A stretch of DNA of 64,000 nucleotides from Seriola aureovittata (Eukaryota; Chordata; Actinopteri; Carangiformes; Carangidae): the NCBI RefSeq assembly GCF_021018895.1, contig NC_079375.1:11378732-11442731 (forward strand), in the 5' to 3' direction. A model generated the notes under the pieces. The model made no database searches, was not told the origin of the DNA, and saw nothing but the letters and a program-made list of their open reading frames with translations. Position numbers and translations under genes: made by a program. Shown here in pieces: positions 30,231 through 41,600 of this stretch (position 1 is its first letter; every line of letters starts with the position of its first letter).

Positions 30231-31666
30231 CATTTTATGCCTTACTATACTATGACGTTTTTATGACATTTTATGCCTTACTATACTATGACGTTTTTAT
30301 GACATTTTATGCCTTATTATACTATGAAGTTTTTGTGCCTTACTATACTATGACATCTTTATGAAATTTTATGCTTTACTATACTATGACGTTTTTATGA
30401 CATTTTATGCCTCACTATACTATGACGTTTTATGGCTCACTATAATATGACATTTTTTTAAACATTTTATGCCTTACTATACTATGACGTTTTTATGACA
30501 TTTTATGCCTTACTATACTATGACGTTTTATGCCTCACTATACTATGACATTTTTTTGACATTTAATGCCTTACTATACTATGACGTTTTTATGCATCAC
30601 TCTACTGTGACATTTTTATGACATTTTATGCCTTACTATACTATAACTTTTTTATGACATTTTATGCCTCACTATACTATGACGTTTTTATGAAATTTTA
30701 TGCCTTACCATACTATGACGTTTTTATGACATTTTATGCCTTACTATACTATGACATTTTTAAGACATTTGATGCCTTGTTATAATATGAATTTTCTTTG
30801 ACATTTTTATGCCTTACTATACTATGACGTCTTTATGTACATCTTTACTATACTATCACAATTTTATGCCTGACTATACTATCACATTCTAATGACATTT
30901 GATACCTTACTAAACTATAACATTTTTATAACATTTTATGCCTTTATGTACTATGATGTTTTCATGCCTTACTATACTATGACATTTTTATGACATTTTA
31001 TGCATCACTATAATATGACGTTTTTATGATATTTATGCCTTACTGTACTATAACTTTTTATGCCTTACTATACTATTACATTTTTTTGACATTTTATGCC
31101 TTACTGTACTATGACATTTTTATGACATTTTATGCCTTACTATATTATGATGTTTTTGTGCCTTATTATACTATGACTCTTTATGCCTTGCTATACAATG
31201 ACATCTTTATGAAATTTTATGCCTTATTATACTTTGACTTTTTATGCCTTACTATACCATGACGTTTTTATGACATTTTATGCCTCACTATACTGTGACA
31301 ATTTTATGCCTTAATATTCTATGACATTCTTATGACATTTGATACCCTACTAAACTATGACATTTTTATGCCTTACTATATGATGAAATTTGTATAACAT
31401 TTTATGCCTTACTATAGTATAACGTTTTTAGATGTTTTTATGCCTTACTATACTATTATGTTTTTATGCCATGTATGCCTGACTAGACTATGACATTTTT
31501 ATACTTTACTATACTATGACGTCTTTTGATATTCTTATGCATTACTATACTATGTCGTTTTTATGACATATTAGACTACTACATTCCAAATCTAACCCTA
31601 CAGGGTACAACTATCACCTTTATATACAAAGATAATAATAATTATAAATATTCTTATATTCTTCTT

Positions 31667-31727
31667 ATTGTTGTTGTTGTTGTTGTTGTTGTTATTATTA
31701 TTATTAATATTATCGTTGTTGTCGCCG

Positions 31728-31766
<39 letters not shown>
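31667..31766 (+). repeat. Compound (TTG)n / (ATT)n microsatellite
   Basis: TTG triplets at about 31667-31693 pass into ATT triplets. After a short interruption (31706-31729) there is a second run of about 12 ATT triplets to 31766. Confidence 0.9.
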
Positions 31767-31809
31767 GTATTAATTTATCTATTTATTAATTTATTTATTA
31801 TTTATTTAT

Positions 31810-31975
31810 GCTTGTGTCTCTCCACAAGCAATGTAGTGAGTCCAGAGCACATAACCAGCCTTTTTGATCAGCTTGTCCAGTCTCCTTGTGTTCATGTCTG
31901 ACATGCTGCTGCCCCAACATAAAAAAGGACACTCAATGCACCTGTGTGAGCTGCCCAGTAAGCACACCTGCCCTT
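31810..31975 (-). pseudogene. Possible remnant of a LINE ORF2 C-terminus
   Basis: On the minus strand an 81-codon open frame (32051-31806) contains a stretch reading CWGSSMSDMNTRRLDKLIKK. Its spacing of Cys-Trp-Gly and a basic Arg-Leu-x-Lys-Leu-Ile-Lys-Lys helix resembles the segment after the reverse-transcriptase domain of fish LINEs as I remember it. No catalytic motif is present, and the resemblance is from memory only. It could be chance. Confidence 0.3.
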
Positions 31976-32204
31976 GTGCTACTATCCAGCCCAGCAAAGT
32001 AAAAAATAAATAAATAAAATGCAGTAATCCAATTTGGATTTTCATTTTCACATACTCATGGGCGTTCTGTGACCATATTAAAATGAAAATTGAAAAGCTA
32101 TTGACAATTAGAAATCACAAGCGCAGAATTGAGATCCACAAATGCTTTTCGATTGCTTTTCATTTATTTGTAAATTAATTGAATGCATTCACAGATATAT
32201 TTTT

Positions 32205-32379
32205 ATCTGTAGAATTTGGTTGTTTATTGGCAGATCCGTTTTATATTTGCAAGATATTTTTGTGAATTTGCAAATTTATTTCCTGTATTTATGGAAGGTG
32301 TTTTATATTTACAGATTACACATTTACACACAGATTGCCAATCTGTTAACACAAGTAACATTGAAACAAATCTACCTCC
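32205..32379 (-). repeat. Right arm of inverted repeat bounding the tandem array
   Basis: The reverse complement aligns with 3042-3197, as described for the left arm. The outer limit is where TAGATTTGTTTCAAT-type similarity stops, near 32379. The arm also contains a small internal duplication: two TTTTATATTTRCARAT-like blocks at about 32240-32255 and 32300-32315. Confidence 0.75.
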
Positions 32380-34429
32380 ATAATGAAGTGTCCTGTGTCA
32401 AGACCTAGTCCTATCCTTCTGTCCTCTACCCTTTCCCTGTGTTTCGTCCCACAGTTGTCCTTTGAACTCACATTGGGGCTTCCTCCACACCTACTTAAAA
32501 AAGTTGATCTGTGTGTGTTTTTTTTTAAAGATCCATCAATAAATAAGTGTAAGAAGCATTTAATGCCACACTTTGCGTCACTGGTTTTTTGTTACAGTGG
32601 GTTCAGTTGTCTCTGAAATAGACTCTTGGGTGGAACAAAAGGGATTAGGTAGCCTTGTCAAACACGAAGAGAGGATCAGATTTTCAGATCCACCCACAGT
32701 GCTTTCCCCTCCTGACCACAGACCAGTTTTGGATAAAAGAAAAAACAAGAAGCTGGTGGATTTGGACAGACACACTTGTTCACATTAGAAACCTGTTTGT
32801 ACTTGGTGTAAATAACAAAAACTGAGCAAATGTAGTCAAACTTGTAATATCCTGCTACTGAACAAAACTCAAGATTAAGGAAATCAAATAGGTTCCCACA
32901 CAGTTATTTCATTATTATACCACAAACTTCAGTGTCTACACTTCCATGTTTACAAACTACTGTAAAAGGTGGAAAAGCCCTGAGTCACAGTATCATGACA
33001 GGAAAGGGGTAAAATGCCGTTTCAGCCAAATGTTGTTATTTTAAAGGGAAGGGCAATAGACCGCTGCTTGCCCCAAACGATGGTACACATATTTTCACAA
33101 TGAGGGTCACTTATGTGTGAGCAGGGCTCAGGAAGGGCTGTCAATAGACCCCTTTATGAGGCGGTGAGGGGGGAATTAAGCCGTCAATGGAGGGGACTAA
33201 GCCACGTATGCCGTGTGTCCACACTCGGGCCTGGCCTGTTTGTTTTGATGGCAGCACGAGACTGGCGTGACTGTAGGCCTTGTTTACGTTGGATATGTGT
33301 CAGGAGAGTTCCCACTCGATGAGAAACTGACCTCTCAGATTGCATCAGAGCAACAGGTGCAATTCATTTCCAGTCAGGGCTTCTGGAGAGTTACACCTGA
33401 GTCAATGTACTGAAATGATCAGGCCTGACAGTTTGAAAACATGAGTTAGGCATCTGCAAGTCAGAGGGGTGTTTCATTAAGGTGGCCTAAACCTTGTCTT
33501 GAAATGTCTAGTTAAAGAACTGCTGCTGAAAAAAGACTAAAGACATCATGCACAAATCACATCAATTGACAATCAAGAACTAGACAAAACTCAGATGTTT
33601 GTGGCCACAGAGCAGAAAATATAAAACGTATAATATGGAAAGTAAAATAGTGAAACAGAAATGAACAGAAACACTGACACTGACACAACAAAAGAGAAGA
33701 GAGAACTTTTGGCAGCATGTTGTGGAGCAGCAGTGAGCTCAGCTTTTAATGCAAGTACAGATGAACTCAGTTTGTTGTTCTGATAATCTTGTCATTGTGA
33801 GCTCAAGTCACATATGATTCATGTGAATTAAATTAAAATACAAGCTGCACCATGACATAACATAACTTTGAAGCATCAAATAAGATCCCAGACAGGTCTT
33901 TTATTACATAGGAATAGATGATTTCAATAATTTACATTTAAAATCATTTTCAAGAGGCTTAAGTTATTCATCAGTTAGATTTTGCTACTGCTTGTCTGCA
34001 CCTCTTGTATTTTTCATAGACGGATTCCTCTGCTTAACTGTTTATGTCACATTTTTAACAAGGAAGACATGGTGAGAATGATATGAGACTGCAGCCACGG
34101 GTTAATCATTAGCTTTGTTATGATTGCAGTGTATTTAAAAAGCACATGGAATACTGTGCTGAACTTTAGACTCAAAAAGATACAAGTGCAATAAGTGCAG
34201 CCCCTGTCAAGATGCATAAATGTAACATGTTTGCAAGTTGACTATCACTTGTCCCACAACGTTTTCACAGTGCGCCATTTAACAAAACTTGTAATTTAAG
34301 TAACATTGGAGAGAACAGTTTCCATTGTAACCTAGATGAGATTTGTTTAAACCACTTGCCTACAGCCATGCTAGCAGCTCTGTGAGACTGTACTTGATAT
34401 TTCAACAAGAAGATGGCTCCATATAAAAA
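32380..34429. other. Intergenic sequence, no supportable gene
   Basis: I see unique sequence with frames under 90 codons. A slightly GC-richer block at about 33055-33330 carries a few CpGs but I recognise nothing in it. This is the interval between the array and the 3' end of cables1. Confidence 0.5.
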
Positions 34430-34580
34430 GTTTGGGATTCACCAAACTGACCAAATTTCATCCTCAGATAGACGTGCATGTCTGTACCTAATTTTATGGC
34501 AATCCATCCAGTAGTTGTTGAGACATTTAACTAAAAATCACATATGTCAACCTTACGGTGGCACTAGAGGAGAAGTAATT
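34430..34580 (+). repeat. Dispersed teleost repeat fragment
   Basis: The string includes GGCAATCCATCCAGTAGTTG, then TTGAGACATTT, then TGTCAACCTTACGGTGGCAC and TAGAGG. I recognise this as a diverged copy of a repeat very common in fish genomes. Class unknown; recognition is from memory. Confidence 0.6.
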
Positions 34581-34649
34581 GGATCATGGTAGTCATTAGG
34601 AAACACATTCTAGGCTTGGTTCAAGCAACAACAACGTCAAGAGTCTCGT

Positions 34650-36419
34650 TTTGATTGAACAAGCAAAGCAATTTATTTACAAACATACACAGGTAGTAAG
34701 TGTCGCCCATGAGTCTTTCCTCACAGAGTATTTAGTGTGCATCTTACAGCGAAATCTTTGGGCTTGCAAACAAAAAGAAGCTCAGTAATCCCCCCCACCC
34801 ACCTTAAAATCAGCACAATCCAAACTTTCATCACTAAAAATTTGGTTTCCTCTTGTGATCATTTCAGCTCAAATATCATCAATACTTGGAGCAGCATTAA
34901 ATACTATTTTTCAAGAAGGCCTACTGTCTGATTAGGTGCCCTCTCAATACTCTGTGGTATTGCGTGAGACAATTTCAAGGTGATAAAAAAAAAAAAAAAT
35001 CTAATTGAGATAACATGCCAAATAAATGGAATAATACTTGTTTAATTGGTCACATTGGCACGCTTTTTTTCCCTCAATTTTCAGTGTTTCTTTTTTTTTT
35101 AAACATTTCAAATTTCAAATAAACAAATGCTAATTCAAGTTATATGCGAAGTTATAAGCCATCAGGGTCAGTTAAAGAGCAGTGTCCCTTAAGCCTGAAG
35201 GGACTCAGTTTCTTGCTCAAGGACACTTCAGCAGGAGGACAATTACTAGCTCAGGGTCTTCTTAACCCAGATCCACCAGGTAAAGGACATTCACTCTCAA
35301 AACTAGAGCACGCTGCTGCTACCCTGCTGTTAATCCTTCTCACTGGTTAATAGCATGTTTGCACTCATGAACAACTTCACAGAGCGACCACCTTGACCCC
35401 ATTATAGCACTGTAAATGTGCGGAGCAATACACTCTAACATAGAGCACAGGAAATTCGACATTGATAAAAGTGGGTCTGGTCTCCATAAGTCCATGGCAA
35501 GCATCTGACTGGTAGAAAATGAATGGAATACTTCAGTGAAAATAGGAAGTCCCATCTTGTTTGCAAGTACCTGCGTACAAACAATCATTTCTTGTCATGC
35601 GGATAAGTTGTGGCTAGAAAATAGTGAATAAAACACGAGAGAAAAAACAAATCCAAGGTCCATTCAAATGAATTGTGTGCGGTGCTTGTGAACACAGCTT
35701 ATTTTTCAGGGTTCATTCCCAAGCTCATTAAAAGTCTGGGAAAAAAATGTCCCCGTTCTGCCCACGTCTTGCAATATTCAAAAAGTGCACTTTTAAGACG
35801 ATGACTTGCGAAAAGATGAGTCACTCTGAGGAATAACAGTCCAGCCAAAACCAGCCACTTAAAGGGCTTTTGTTTAAATTTTATCCAGGCCAGGAGGCAA
35901 CCAATCATATCAAAGTTTACAAGAAGGAGATTAATGAAAAGAGATGATAAAAAATGTTACAATCATTGGTTGTTTTAACTGAGAAAACAAATTGTTCACC
36001 ATCAGATTCAAGCAAAAAAAAAAAAAAAAAAAAGAGAAAAAAAGCTCTCTTAAGCAACAAGAGAGATCTAAAGTATACAAAATGAAGATGAAGAGATGTG
36101 GAACATGCAAACTAGAAAAACAACTTGTTTGCAGACAGTTGAACCCTTTCTTTCCAAGTCCATGTAGTGATGATGAATGTAGAAGTCAAAAAAATTGAGA
36201 AAAGTTTGTTTAAAAACGCGTGTCCCTTTGGCTGATTCCAGGTCTCTGAGATGAAGGAGAGGGTTGTTGGTAATGATGAACGGCGGCGGCTGAGTGACAA
36301 CCAACGGTACCTTGAAGCAGTGAGACGGCGATGGGGAAGAGAGAGGTGGGAGGATGGATACTGTGGGGAGGAGATCAGGAGGAGAACCTGGTGGTCCTCC
36401 TCCTGATGGGTCACTAATG
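34650..36419 (-). other. cables1: Predicted 3' UTR of cables1
   Basis: This interval runs from the base after the stop codon to a predicted cleavage point about 20 bases past an AATAAA signal on the minus strand (34672-34677). Downstream on that strand lies a GU-rich stretch (TTGTTGTTGC, near 34626-34637), as expected of a cleavage element. An alternative ATTAAA lies at 35041-35046. The UTR contains a 20-base A run (plus strand, 36014-36033). No transcript evidence is available, so the end is a guess. Confidence 0.45.
34672..34677 (-). terminator. cables1: Candidate polyadenylation signal of cables1 (AATAAA)
   Basis: TTTATT on the plus strand reads AATAAA on the gene strand. I noticed no other canonical copy between the stop codon and this site, and a GU-rich tract follows. 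Confidence 0.45.
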
Positions 36420-36560
36420 CTAGGAGGTCTGCAGCAGGCGTCTGTAGTGGGGCATGATCTCGTGTTCAGGCAGGTGCAAGTTGAACTCCAGCGCCACCAG
36501 GACAGGGAACTCGAAGGCTATCAGCTCTCTGCGGTTCACTCTGAACCTCTCCTCCAGTTT
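36420..36560 (-). CDS. cables1: cables1 coding exon 10 (last)
   Basis: 141 bases encode [46 protein letters not shown] and a TAG stop at 36420-36422. The acceptor is GGCAG|AAA. The C-terminus is almost identical to the vertebrate CABLES family. Confidence 0.95.
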   Translation of the reverse strand, partial: KLEERFRVNRRELIAFEFPVLVALEFNLHLPEHEIMPHYRRLLQTS

Positions 36561-38565
36561 CTGCCAGACAAAAAAAAAAGTAAAGATTAAACAATAGATA
36601 CGTCTAATGCTGCATTCCTTATTGCTTCTCAATGACTCATAATCGCACCCATTTATTTTCAACCAGCGTTTCATGAGGACTGACCTCATGGCAGACAAGA
36701 AAGGTTTCAGTGATGCCTGCTGATGCGATCACCATACGCTGCAAGTCAATTACAATATAAAGGGGGGTATTTGCTACTCTAAAAGCTTTCATTAAAAGGG
36801 GCAATTCAGTAAATTGAAGTGCACGTTGATCAAGTTTAGGATTTGAGCAGTGAGGTGGGGAAAGCATGTCCGATTATAAATACCAGACCCTTGACAAAAA
36901 ATGTCGCCTGTCATTTATGGGATTTGGAAGCCACTCGACTAGCAATATCAGATCCTGTTTTTAGGTAAATACTAGATCTGACTCCTAAGATCAGCTTTCA
37001 TGATATTGAATGGTTATGGCAGCAGTTCTTTCTCTTATTGTAGCTGACTGTGACTGAAACACACTTTGCTGTCCTAGCCTGCCTAGTATTCTCTATATCT
37101 GGTTTTTAACTTCTGAAAACACAGTCATCACAACCATATTTTCCTCATAGTGGTGTCTGGCCATGCTAATAGTTTTGGTTTTTATGTTCTCATGTTTTGA
37201 TCTACTGCCAACTACAGTGGAATTGTGTTTGTGGTGCTCACAGCAATGAAAACTGTTAGTCAGGCTATTCAAGAGACTTCACTGTGGACACATTTCACTA
37301 TGTTTAACTTGTTGACTTTACAAGTTGTGGTTTAAAAACATCATAAAGCCACAAAGTTTAGATTTTTGGAAACTTACGTCTATCAGGAGCTTGACTTCAT
37401 GTTTCTTGAGATCACCACCAATCTTGGCTGCCAGAAGAACACAAGCTCCAGCACAGAGTTTACGATTCTGCTTGTTTAGTTTGCCTTGAAGAACGAGTTT
37501 TTCAAAGTAGACGAAAGCCATTGCCACTGTGGGTTCCTCATAACCACACTCGTCCTGGGCCAGCTTTCTTATCTCCCTTTTCAAGCTGCACAGAGTGAAG
37601 AAAAAAAAAAAAAAAAAAAAAAAGAAAGACGAAGGGGAAAAAGAGAAAGGGCAAAATTAAGAGAAAGTAGACCGTAAAGAAAATAAATTAAACAGTTCAA
37701 GTTAAAGTTTAAAGTTAAATCGTCTTTATTGTAAAACAACAAACAAACTTGCTGACACATTTTTATACATTTTCGTCTGTTTTACCTCCTTATCTTGCTG
37801 AGTGTAAGCCTTATGTGGGGGAATTTCTCCTTGAAGGTTTCATTCATGTCCTTCTTGAGGTCAGAGGGTTTGACGTATTCAATGACCGTAGTCTGAAATG
37901 AAAACCAGAGGTGGTGTTAGAATGACCACGGCTCTCAGCAGTGAGCTTGGTGACTGGATCCTCACACATTAGTGTTGGATTCCACCGTCTCACAGTGAGG
38001 CTTAGCTGAGTACTGGTGTTACTGGGTGATAATTTCCTTCATTACTGTGAACATGGTCACTGTAGTTGGTTTTGTGTGTGGGCTTCGGGCCTGAGTGCCA
38101 CAGACAGAACAGTGATGTTGAAAAGTACTGAGAGGTAGACATATTTTTGTTTTTGATCTTTTTTTTTTTATATTTTTGTTTTTGATCTTTTTTTTTTTTT
38201 TAATGAGATTTGAGACAATGAGAAAAACACAGATTATCACCAGCCTTGCTCTTTAAAAAACCCAGAGGACAGAAAGCATACTCAGTTGTCTACTGAGCTC
38301 TCTATGCCGTCTTCAGACTTCTCTTGAACAATCCTTAGAGCTTGTTAGAGCATGTTTTGAGCACCAGGTGGGTGAGTCACATTAGGACAGTTTAATGAGG
38401 GGGTGAAATCCCTGTAGAACAAAGTTCATTTCTAGCTCTTGGCTGAATTCACAACTTAAATTTAAGATGTTCTAGAGGCAAAATGAATCTTTGCTGCTAG
38501 ATATGCAGGATAATTCTGATTTATTACAACATGGAACTTATTTTCATAGATCTGGCCGTCATTCC

Positions 38566-38617
<52 letters not shown>

Positions 38618-41600
38618 CAACATAGTATTGCAAACCTTCAGATTAGCCAGTTATATTAGAATAAACAAATGGAGATGAACACTTGAGTTATGACCAAAAA
38701 AGTAAAATAATTACCCAAACAGCCCATCGCAGTTTACAGACCAACTTCATGGTTTAACTGTGAGTCACCATACTTGCCATATCTATGGGTCCAGGATCAT
38801 TATCAATTGGCTGCACTTACTTTCAGTTTGACCTCTAACACACCTCTAACAAACTAACCAGTTTATCTAAACCACTTTATTTGGCTAGTTTGTTTGTTTT
38901 CATTTTTAATTCCTGCTTCCTTTTGTCCTGCTTTCTTTCATTTTTTTGTATGTACACACATGTACACACAGGCTGCCATATCACTATACTGGCAGATCAA
39001 AACGCACATTGCACATACACACCCATTTTTTTTATTTTTTTATCTCAACCTAGCTCACACATACCCCTTACTGAGTGAGCGTTACTGCACGCCAATCCAA
39101 CTGCAGCAATCGTGTTGAACTTCTATACCGCACTGTTTTGTTTGCACTGAAAATACACCACAAGAACTAGAATTACAGATTCAAGATTGTATGCCTCCGC
39201 CACTCAGACTAGTTTCAGGTTACATCCTTGTTTATCCAGAATCATATAAAATATTAACCATTTGTGTCAAATTTTGTCATAATTGTTATGTGAATTCTTT
39301 AGTTATGGCTAAAAATGGCTTCACAAGAATGGGATGGACAGGCGGACGGACAACCCGAAAAACATAATGCCTCCAGCTCTGACTGGTGCCAGCGTGGACG
39401 TATAAAAATAATATAATGTAATCTTAAAAAATTATTGATTCATCTTTTCTGTCATTTTTCTAGTGAAACAATTTCTCAAAAGTGATGGTTCACTGCTTTA
39501 CTTTGTCATGCTGTCTGTCATGATAACAAATGAAATATCTGTGGGTTTTGGACTGTAGGTCAGACAAAACAAGCAATTTGAAGACGTTACCATTGACTTT
39601 AATTATAATGGGTATTTTTTCATTACTTTAGTTTACTTTTCATAGCTGAGAGAAATGGCCAAAAGTGCAAAAAATAAGACTCATGTTGTAAAAACAACAG
39701 GGTTATTCCTTTAGTGGTCTACTAAGAATGAGCAATTAAATAAGAGCACACTATGCAGCAGTTCTAAAAATATATCGATGGCCCTCTGTATGCATGTATG
39801 GTATTGCAGACAGTGCACAGAGTGTGAATAATGGCGTTAGCCCTCAACATCATGCTACTAATCATGAAGCATGAAGCACGAATGCTTATCTATGGTCGGA
39901 GCTCTGAGAAATGAACAGAAAAAAGGACAGCACTGACATCACGACAGAAAGTCTTATCAACTATGACCCTGTTTCAGGCTAACCTATGTCAACACATAAA
40001 AACATTTCATTTTTCCATGTTTTTAACGTAAGGGTAATAATTCACAAATCTACAAGCTTCCCTACCACATTTAAAATAATCTAAGTGAGGTTTTCCTCGC
40101 TTCATAATCATATTGTAGGTCATACAAGAGTTTCCTCAATTGCGTCTTGAGGATTAAATTCCCTGCATGAACTTGAAAGTTCAGTGAGAGAGTCATGTCT
40201 CCCAAACAGACTGTGTTTAAACCCTGAAATGCTGAGAATTTACTGGTTCCATTCCTGTAGCAAACAATAGCCATTGTTGTGAGACGCTGGGTTTTGTAAT
40301 TGGAGGAAGAGAGGAGGGAAAAAAAGCATAGCCTGGCCTTGACTGAACATTTCAACTATGTCAGTCCTTGTTGTGTATTCTGCCAGTCTCCGTAACAAAA
40401 ACAGAGCCCAGGAAAGAATGAGGTGGGAGTCTAGTCAGTGTGTTTTTCTTTTTCCTTTTCCGACCACAATAAAATGTTCCTTTTCCGGAAAAGTGAGAGT
40501 GATTAGTGCTGAGACATAAACATTAAGCTGTTACACTGGTCAAGTGGCTGTATGTATATTCTTTCAGGCCCCAGAAGGTGGGAGAGAGTCTGGGCCCGGT
40601 GACCTTCCTGATTAAAACTGTTAGAAACATCCTCCTGGCTCACTTTCAAAAACAGCTGATAAAATTCACGAGGACTTTTTGAGAGAAAATCTCTTGAGTC
40701 AGATAATTCTTTTTGGTGTGTTATTGTTCTTGGTTGTGGTGGGAAATTGAACACAAATGCTCCATAATGATAAAAGTAACAATTACAAAAAAAAGCATTA
40801 AGACTGAGATATTGTAGGACATCTCAACGAAAAATGTCAAAACAGAGGCGGATCTATTTCTGCAAATTATGTCCTGGACAAAAACAACTTTTCCATTATA
40901 CCCTCAAGAGGACAAGGCTGCAGTGGCTGTTGTTGTTATTGCTGATGGCAGTGGTGTTACACGCAGCTAGAGTACTTTCTCACCATGTAGGAGGGGAAGA
41001 TGAGGACTCTCTTGTGTTTTCCACAAGGCCACTGAGGGTCATCCAGCAGATTCGGATCATACTCGCGAAAGTCGACCAAATCATTCCCTGCCACGAGCAC
41101 AAACACAACAACAGAGGTTGAGCCAGAAGTTAACATTTGCACAGTTTCTTTTCCAATAAAAATATACTGGATAAAGACAACTGAGGGTGAGGAATAAGTC
41201 ATGTTATTTGTTGGCAACCAACTAACCTGTGTCTAGGCTGCTCTGGTTGCTGTTGGCTCGGCCCAAACTGAGGCTGCGGTGGCTGGCGTTACGAGATTGA
41301 GAGAAGGAAGAGGTGGAGTCGATGGTGTTTCTGCGACCGCCCAGCACATTAGTAGGATACAAGAACTGGGTGTAGGATACAGTCTGCGGACACAGGTAGA
41401 AAGTAAAGTTTGTATTTATATCGCACCTGTTAGATTAATGCAACTTTTTACAGCAGCATTTTGTCAAGACGGGAAAAGCACAGGTGGCGCCAATAACATT
41501 AGCAATGGCTCAGTTTCATTAAGTGTCCCAGTATACCATACCAAGTAAGCCAGCATGCACATTAACTAACACCTGGGCTGATACTGTTATGAAATGTCAA

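Larger units (their letters stand above)
3198..31570 (+). repeat. ~28-kb AT-rich minisatellite/satellite array (25/26-bp and 36-bp units)
   Basis: The array consists of tandem head-to-tail copies of a core close to ATGCCTTACTATACTATGAC followed by a T-rich spacer. The short unit is 25-26 bp (core plus GTTTT or GTTTTT). The long unit is 36 bp because it adds an ATGACATTTT-like segment. Variants include CCTCAC for CCTTAC, GACAT for GACGT, a GAAGTTTTTGTGCC unit, a CATTTTTGTCG unit and a TTTAGATTTT unit. At about 31 bp average this is roughly 900 units. The unit is T-rich on the plus strand and very poor in G and C. Edge units (3198 to about 4600, and about 30750-31570) are degenerate while central units are much more uniform. 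That pattern is expected from unequal exchange or replication slippage. Short open frames in the array reflect the 12-codon length of the long unit and are not genes. Confidence 0.97.
31571..32204. other. Right shoulder of the array: microsatellites and unique AT-rich DNA
   Basis: This sequence lies between the last degenerate array unit and the right inverted-repeat arm. It contains the TTG/ATT microsatellites and a possible LINE remnant, annotated separately, and no supportable gene. Confidence 0.6.
37893..40983 (-). other. cables1: cables1 intron 7
   Basis: A 3.1-kb intron holding T-rich tracts (about 38158-38202), an AAT microsatellite and one dispersed repeat, annotated separately. No nested gene is supported. 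Confidence 0.8.

Noticed and set aside
4960..31262. Many plus-strand open frames of 60-87 codons with repeating MTFYALLYYDVF-like peptides
   Set aside because: The 36-bp unit equals 12 codons and has no stop in one frame, so frames arise automatically. Each 25/26-bp unit shifts the frame and ends them. There is no sign of selection or gene context.
3198..31570. CRISPR-like regular repeats
   Set aside because: There are no unique spacers between identical repeats. The whole unit repeats head to tail, and the surroundings are a vertebrate genome.
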